A DNA stretch of 14,064 nucleotides, taken from positions 1 through 14,064 of the forward strand of contig JBPOIS010000113.1 of NCBI GenBank assembly GCA_052034295.1, in the 5' to 3' direction. Made by a program: the position numbers and the translations under genes. The DNA comes from JBPOIS01 sp052034295 (GTDB taxonomy: Bacteria; Pseudomonadota; Gammaproteobacteria; Pseudomonadales; Moraxellaceae). Positions 11,742-14,064 of the stretch are shown piece after piece. Every line of letters starts with the position of its first letter. Position 1 is the stretch's first letter. The notes beneath the pieces were generated by a model. That model was not told the DNA's origin. It made no database searches and saw only the letters and a program-made list of their open reading frames with translations.

Positions 11742-12799
11742 CCGGCCTGCTCCCGGTCGGTGCGCAGCGCGTCCAGCAGGGCTGCAAAATCTGCGGGCTG
11801 GGGGGCCTCGTACAGCACCTCTGCCCCGGTGGACGGGTGCACAAAGCCGAGCTGGCGTGCGTGCAGGGCCTGTCGCCGGAACTGCTGCAGCGTCTGCATC
11901 AGCCCACGGCTGATCCCGGCCGGCAGGCGCAGCCGCCCACCGTACAGCGGGTCGCCCACCAGCGGCTTGCCCAGGTGGGCCATGTGCACGCGGATCTGGT
12001 GGGTGCGGCCGGTTTCCAGTTGCACCTGCAACAGGGTGTGGTGGCCAAACCGCTCCAGCACCCGATAGTGGGTGACGGCCTCACGGCCACCGGGCTGCAC
12101 GCTCATGCGCAGCCGGTCCACCGGGTGACGGCGGATCGGGGCGTTCACCGTGCCCCCGGCGATCACCTCGCCCACGCACAGGGCCTCATACACACGGTAC
12201 ACCGACTTGTGCAGCAACTGGCGGCTGAGTGACGCCTGCGCCTCCAGCGTGCGGGCCACCACCAGCAGGCCGCTGGTGTCCTTGTCGATGCGGTGCACCA
12301 GACCGGCACGCGGCAGCAGGGCCAGCCGGGGGTCATGGTGCAGCAGGCCATTGACCAGCGTCCCGGTCCAATTCCCCGCACCGGGGTGCACCACCAGTCC
12401 AGCGGGTTTGTTGATGACGATCACCGCCTCATCCTCATGGACGATGTCCAGAGCCATCGGCTCCGGCTGGGCCTCAGTCTGGGTGTGCTGGGTCACCGTC
12501 AGGCACAGCTGCTCCCCGCCGGCGCAGCGGTCCTTGGGGCGCACCACCCGGCCATCCACCTGCAGGGCCCCTTCGGTGAGCCATTTTTTCAGTTTTTCCC
12601 GGGAAAACTGCGCAAAGCACAGCGCCGCCACCTGATCAAAGCGCGCGCCGGCCTCGGCCAGCGGCACCTGCGCGGTCAGCGGGCCCTCATCCTCCACCGG
12701 GAGGCTGTCCTCGGCCTCCAGGGGGTCCAGTGCCGCTTCGGAAGCCTCAACGGGAACAGATTGTGCAGGCTGCGCTACAAAAGGGGAAAGGTCAGGCAT
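11738..12799 (-). CDS. rluD: 23S rRNA pseudouridine synthase RluD
   Basis: It makes pseudouridines at positions 1911, 1915 and 1917 of helix 69 in 23S rRNA (Escherichia coli numbering). The 353-aa protein has an S4 RNA-binding domain (about 50-105, RFDQVAALCFAQFSREKLKK region), then the synthase domain with the catalytic motif HRIDKDTSGLLVVA (Asp172), and GRTHQIRVHMAHLGKPLVGD further on. ATG 12799 is chosen because the next upstream in-frame start at 12895 would run into the bamD leader and adds residues unlike the family. No strong ribosome binding site is visible. An acidic 50-residue extension (including LEAEDSLPVEDEG) precedes the S4 domain, longer than in Escherichia coli. Divergent from bamD, with a TACAAT -10 candidate on the minus strand. 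Confidence 0.93.
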   Translation of the reverse strand: MPDLSPFVAQPAQSVPVEASEAALDPLEAEDSLPVEDEGPLTAQVPLAEAGARFDQVAALCFAQFSREKLKKWLTEGALQVDGRVVRPKDRCAGGEQLCLTVTQHTQTEAQPEPMALDIVHEDEAVIVINKPAGLVVHPGAGNWTGTLVNGLLHHDPRLALLPRAGLVHRIDKDTSGLLVVARTLEAQASLSRQLLHKSVYRVYEALCVGEVIAGGTVNAPIRRHPVDRLRMSVQPGGREAVTHYRVLERFGHHTLLQVQLETGRTHQIRVHMAHLGKPLVGDPLYGGRLRLPAGISRGLMQTLQQFRRQALHARQLGFVHPSTGAEVLYEAPQPADFAALLDALRTDREQAG

Positions 12800-12828
12800 T
12801 TGGCGCACAGGCTCAAAGATGATTAAAT
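12800..12828 (+). promoter_or_regulatory. Possible bamD promoter
   Basis: TTGGCG (12800-12805) and TTAAAT (12823-12828) are spaced by 17 bp, each matching four of six consensus positions. It lies 46 bp before the bamD ATG, in the 74-bp divergent gap that also must hold the rluD promoter. Confidence 0.35.
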
Positions 12829-12873
12829 ACGCCGCATTGTAGCCCAAAGCCGGCTGGTTTTTTTGAGGTGTGT

Positions 12874-13842
12874 ATGCCGTCTTCCCGTTTTGCACTGGTG
12901 CTGCTGTCTGCCAGTCTGCTGACCCTGCCCGCCTGCAGCACCCTGAAAGGCACCTTCAAAAAAGACAAAAACGCCGACGCGGGTCCGAAAATGACCGAAC
13001 AGGCCTACTACGATCAGGCCCAGAAATCCCTGAAGCGCGGCGAGTTCGACAATGCCGCCCGTGCCCTGGAAGCGCTGGACACCTATTACCCGGTCGGTCC
13101 CTACACCGAACAGGCGCAGCTCGACCTGATGTATTCGCGCTTCCGGCTGGGCGACTACCCCGGCGCGGTCAGTGTGGCGGAGCGCATCATGCGCCTGTAC
13201 CCGAACAGCCGCCAGATCGACTATGTGTATTACGTGCGCGGCGTCGCCAACATGGAAACCGGCTATGACAGCCTGCTGCGCTACACCAGCCTGAATGAAG
13301 CCCACCGCGACACCAGCATGCTGCGGCTGGCCTATGACAATTTCACGGAATTCCTGAAGCGCTTTCCGGGCAGCCGCTACAGCGCCGACGTGACCCAGCG
13401 CCTGCAATTCATCGTCACCCAGATGGCCGAAAGCGAAATGAACATCGCCCGCTTCAATCTGGAGCGCAAGGCGTGGCTGGCCGCCGCGCAGCGGGCCCGC
13501 TGGGTGCTGGAATACTACCCACAGACCCCACAGATCCCTGAAGCCCTGGCCACCCTGGCCTACAGCCACCAGAAGCTGGGACAGGACGACCTGGCTGCCC
13601 CCTACCTGCGCCTGCTGCAGGCCAACTACCCGCAACTGGTGGACGGCAACAGCGTGCGGCTGTCCCGCGCCCACACCCGCCAGTCGTGGCTGAACAAACT
13701 GACCCTGGGCATTGCGGGCCGCCGCAGTGAACTGGTCACGCCACCTGCACCAGCCGGGGCTGCAGCACCCCGGCTGGACCTGCCGACCCCGCCTGAATCC
13801 AGCAGCGTCAGCAACCCGCAACCTGTACCCGCCGCCCCCTGA
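12874..13842 (+). CDS. bamD: Outer membrane protein assembly factor BamD
   Basis: BamD is the essential lipoprotein of the BAM complex, which inserts beta-barrel proteins into the outer membrane. ATG 12874 has GAGG 5 nt upstream and is preferred to an in-frame GTG two codons earlier. The 322-aa product has a lipoprotein signal ending LTLPAC (lipidated Cys21), then tetratricopeptide helices: AYYDQAQKSLKRGEFDNAAR, LDTYYPVGPYTEQAQLDLMY and ERIMRLYPNSRQIDYVYYVR, the last a BamD signature. The C-terminal 50 residues are a Pro/Ala-rich low-complexity tail, longer than in Escherichia coli BamD (about 245 aa overall) and like the longer forms in Pseudomonadales. Divergent from rluD and followed by dnaG. 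Confidence 0.95.
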   Translation: MPSSRFALVLLSASLLTLPACSTLKGTFKKDKNADAGPKMTEQAYYDQAQKSLKRGEFDNAARALEALDTYYPVGPYTEQAQLDLMYSRFRLGDYPGAVSVAERIMRLYPNSRQIDYVYYVRGVANMETGYDSLLRYTSLNEAHRDTSMLRLAYDNFTEFLKRFPGSRYSADVTQRLQFIVTQMAESEMNIARFNLERKAWLAAAQRARWVLEYYPQTPQIPEALATLAYSHQKLGQDDLAAPYLRLLQANYPQLVDGNSVRLSRAHTRQSWLNKLTLGIAGRRSELVTPPAPAGAAAPRLDLPTPPESSSVSNPQPVPAAP

Positions 13843-13902
13843 GGCCACGACCGGGACGTTCTCACAGCACTGGGCAGTGGCCGGGTTTTGCGGCATCATC
13901 CA

Positions 13903-13945
13903 CACAGCCGCGCGGCCTGGCTGCCGCGGGCCATGCTGTGTTTTT
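13903..13945 (+). terminator. Possible terminator after bamD
   Basis: CACAG-CCGCG (13903-13912) can pair with CGCGG and, after a 6-nt bulge, CTGTG (13936-13940), followed by TTTTT (13941-13945). The bulge makes the structure imperfect. It sits in the 125-bp gap between bamD and dnaG. Confidence 0.4.
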
Positions 13946-13967
13946 CTGACCTGTCCCGGATGTCCCC

Positions 13968-14064
13968 ATGCGCATTGCCCAGTCCACCATTGACCAGATC
14001 CTTGACCGGGTCGATCTGGTCGAGCTGATCGGCCGGCGGGTACAGCTGAAAAAATCCGGCAAGT
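13968..14064 (+). CDS. dnaG: DNA primase DnaG, N-terminal fragment (runs off window)
   Basis: The first 32 codons read MRIAQSTIDQILDRVDLVEL, then IGRRVQLKKSGK, matching the DnaG N-terminus (helix with DIV-L, then RVKLKK-G before the zinc-binding domain). The primase synthesises RNA primers for chromosome replication. The ribosome binding site is weak (CGGA about 8 nt upstream). The zinc-finger cysteines and catalytic domain lie beyond the window. It follows bamD on the same strand. Confidence 0.85.
   Translation, partial: MRIAQSTIDQILDRVDLVELIGRRVQLKKSGK

Noticed and set aside
12823..13905. 360-codon minus-strand frame opposite bamD
   Set aside because: Overlaps bamD and the bamD-rluD divergent promoters; no plausible start signal.
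1..14064. CRISPR array, tRNA/rRNA genes, defence or toxin-antitoxin system
   Set aside because: No regularly spaced repeats, no cloverleaf or rRNA-like sequence, and no recognisable nuclease, toxin or phage genes in the readable frames.

Overview
This is about 14 kb of GC-rich chromosome from a gammaproteobacterium. The gene content and order (bamD diverging from rluD-pgeF, with clpB on the same strand further on) match Gammaproteobacteria. The small secreted protein beginning with an ISPLDDAEL-type motif suggests Pseudomonadales, perhaps a high-GC member of Moraxellaceae; that finer placement is inference. Most long open frames opposite clpB, glyA, rluD and bamD are antisense shadows caused by high GC.

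Left end (1-1037) is accessory-looking. It holds the last 51 codons of a DDE transposase, a 39-codon gene start on the minus strand that appears cut by that insertion sequence, a 50-codon ORF with a good ribosome binding site, an AT-rich stretch with a 13-bp inverted repeat, and a possible remnant of a small membrane-protein gene. From 1038 to 2787 lie minus-strand genes: a secreted hypothetical protein, yjbQ, and a small lipoprotein overlapping yjbQ by ATGA.

The middle (2863-8146) is clpB with its terminator and a sigma-32 type promoter, a proline-rich orphan protein preceded by a sigma-54-like promoter, a YohD-like DedA membrane protein, and glyA with a strong terminator, all on the minus strand.

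From 8293 to 9976 there is a compact plus-strand arsenic operon: arsR, arsC (low-molecular-weight-phosphatase type) and an aquaglyceroporin (aqpS), with no arsB or acr3 pump. Its promoter and operator lie directly on the arsR start codon, so the arsR message is probably leaderless. The aquaporin tail runs 86 bp into a convergent hypothetical gene.

The right part (9891-13842) is the minus-strand set rluD, pgeF, flavodoxin-like gene and hypothetical gene. The first three are joined by ATGA overlaps. It diverges from plus-strand bamD, and the window ends in the first 32 codons of dnaG. Compared with the enterobacterial order rluD-pgeF-clpB, about 5.5 kb holding the ars operon, glyA and four other genes lies between pgeF and clpB. 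I found no rRNA, tRNA, CRISPR array, or recognisable defence or toxin-antitoxin system.
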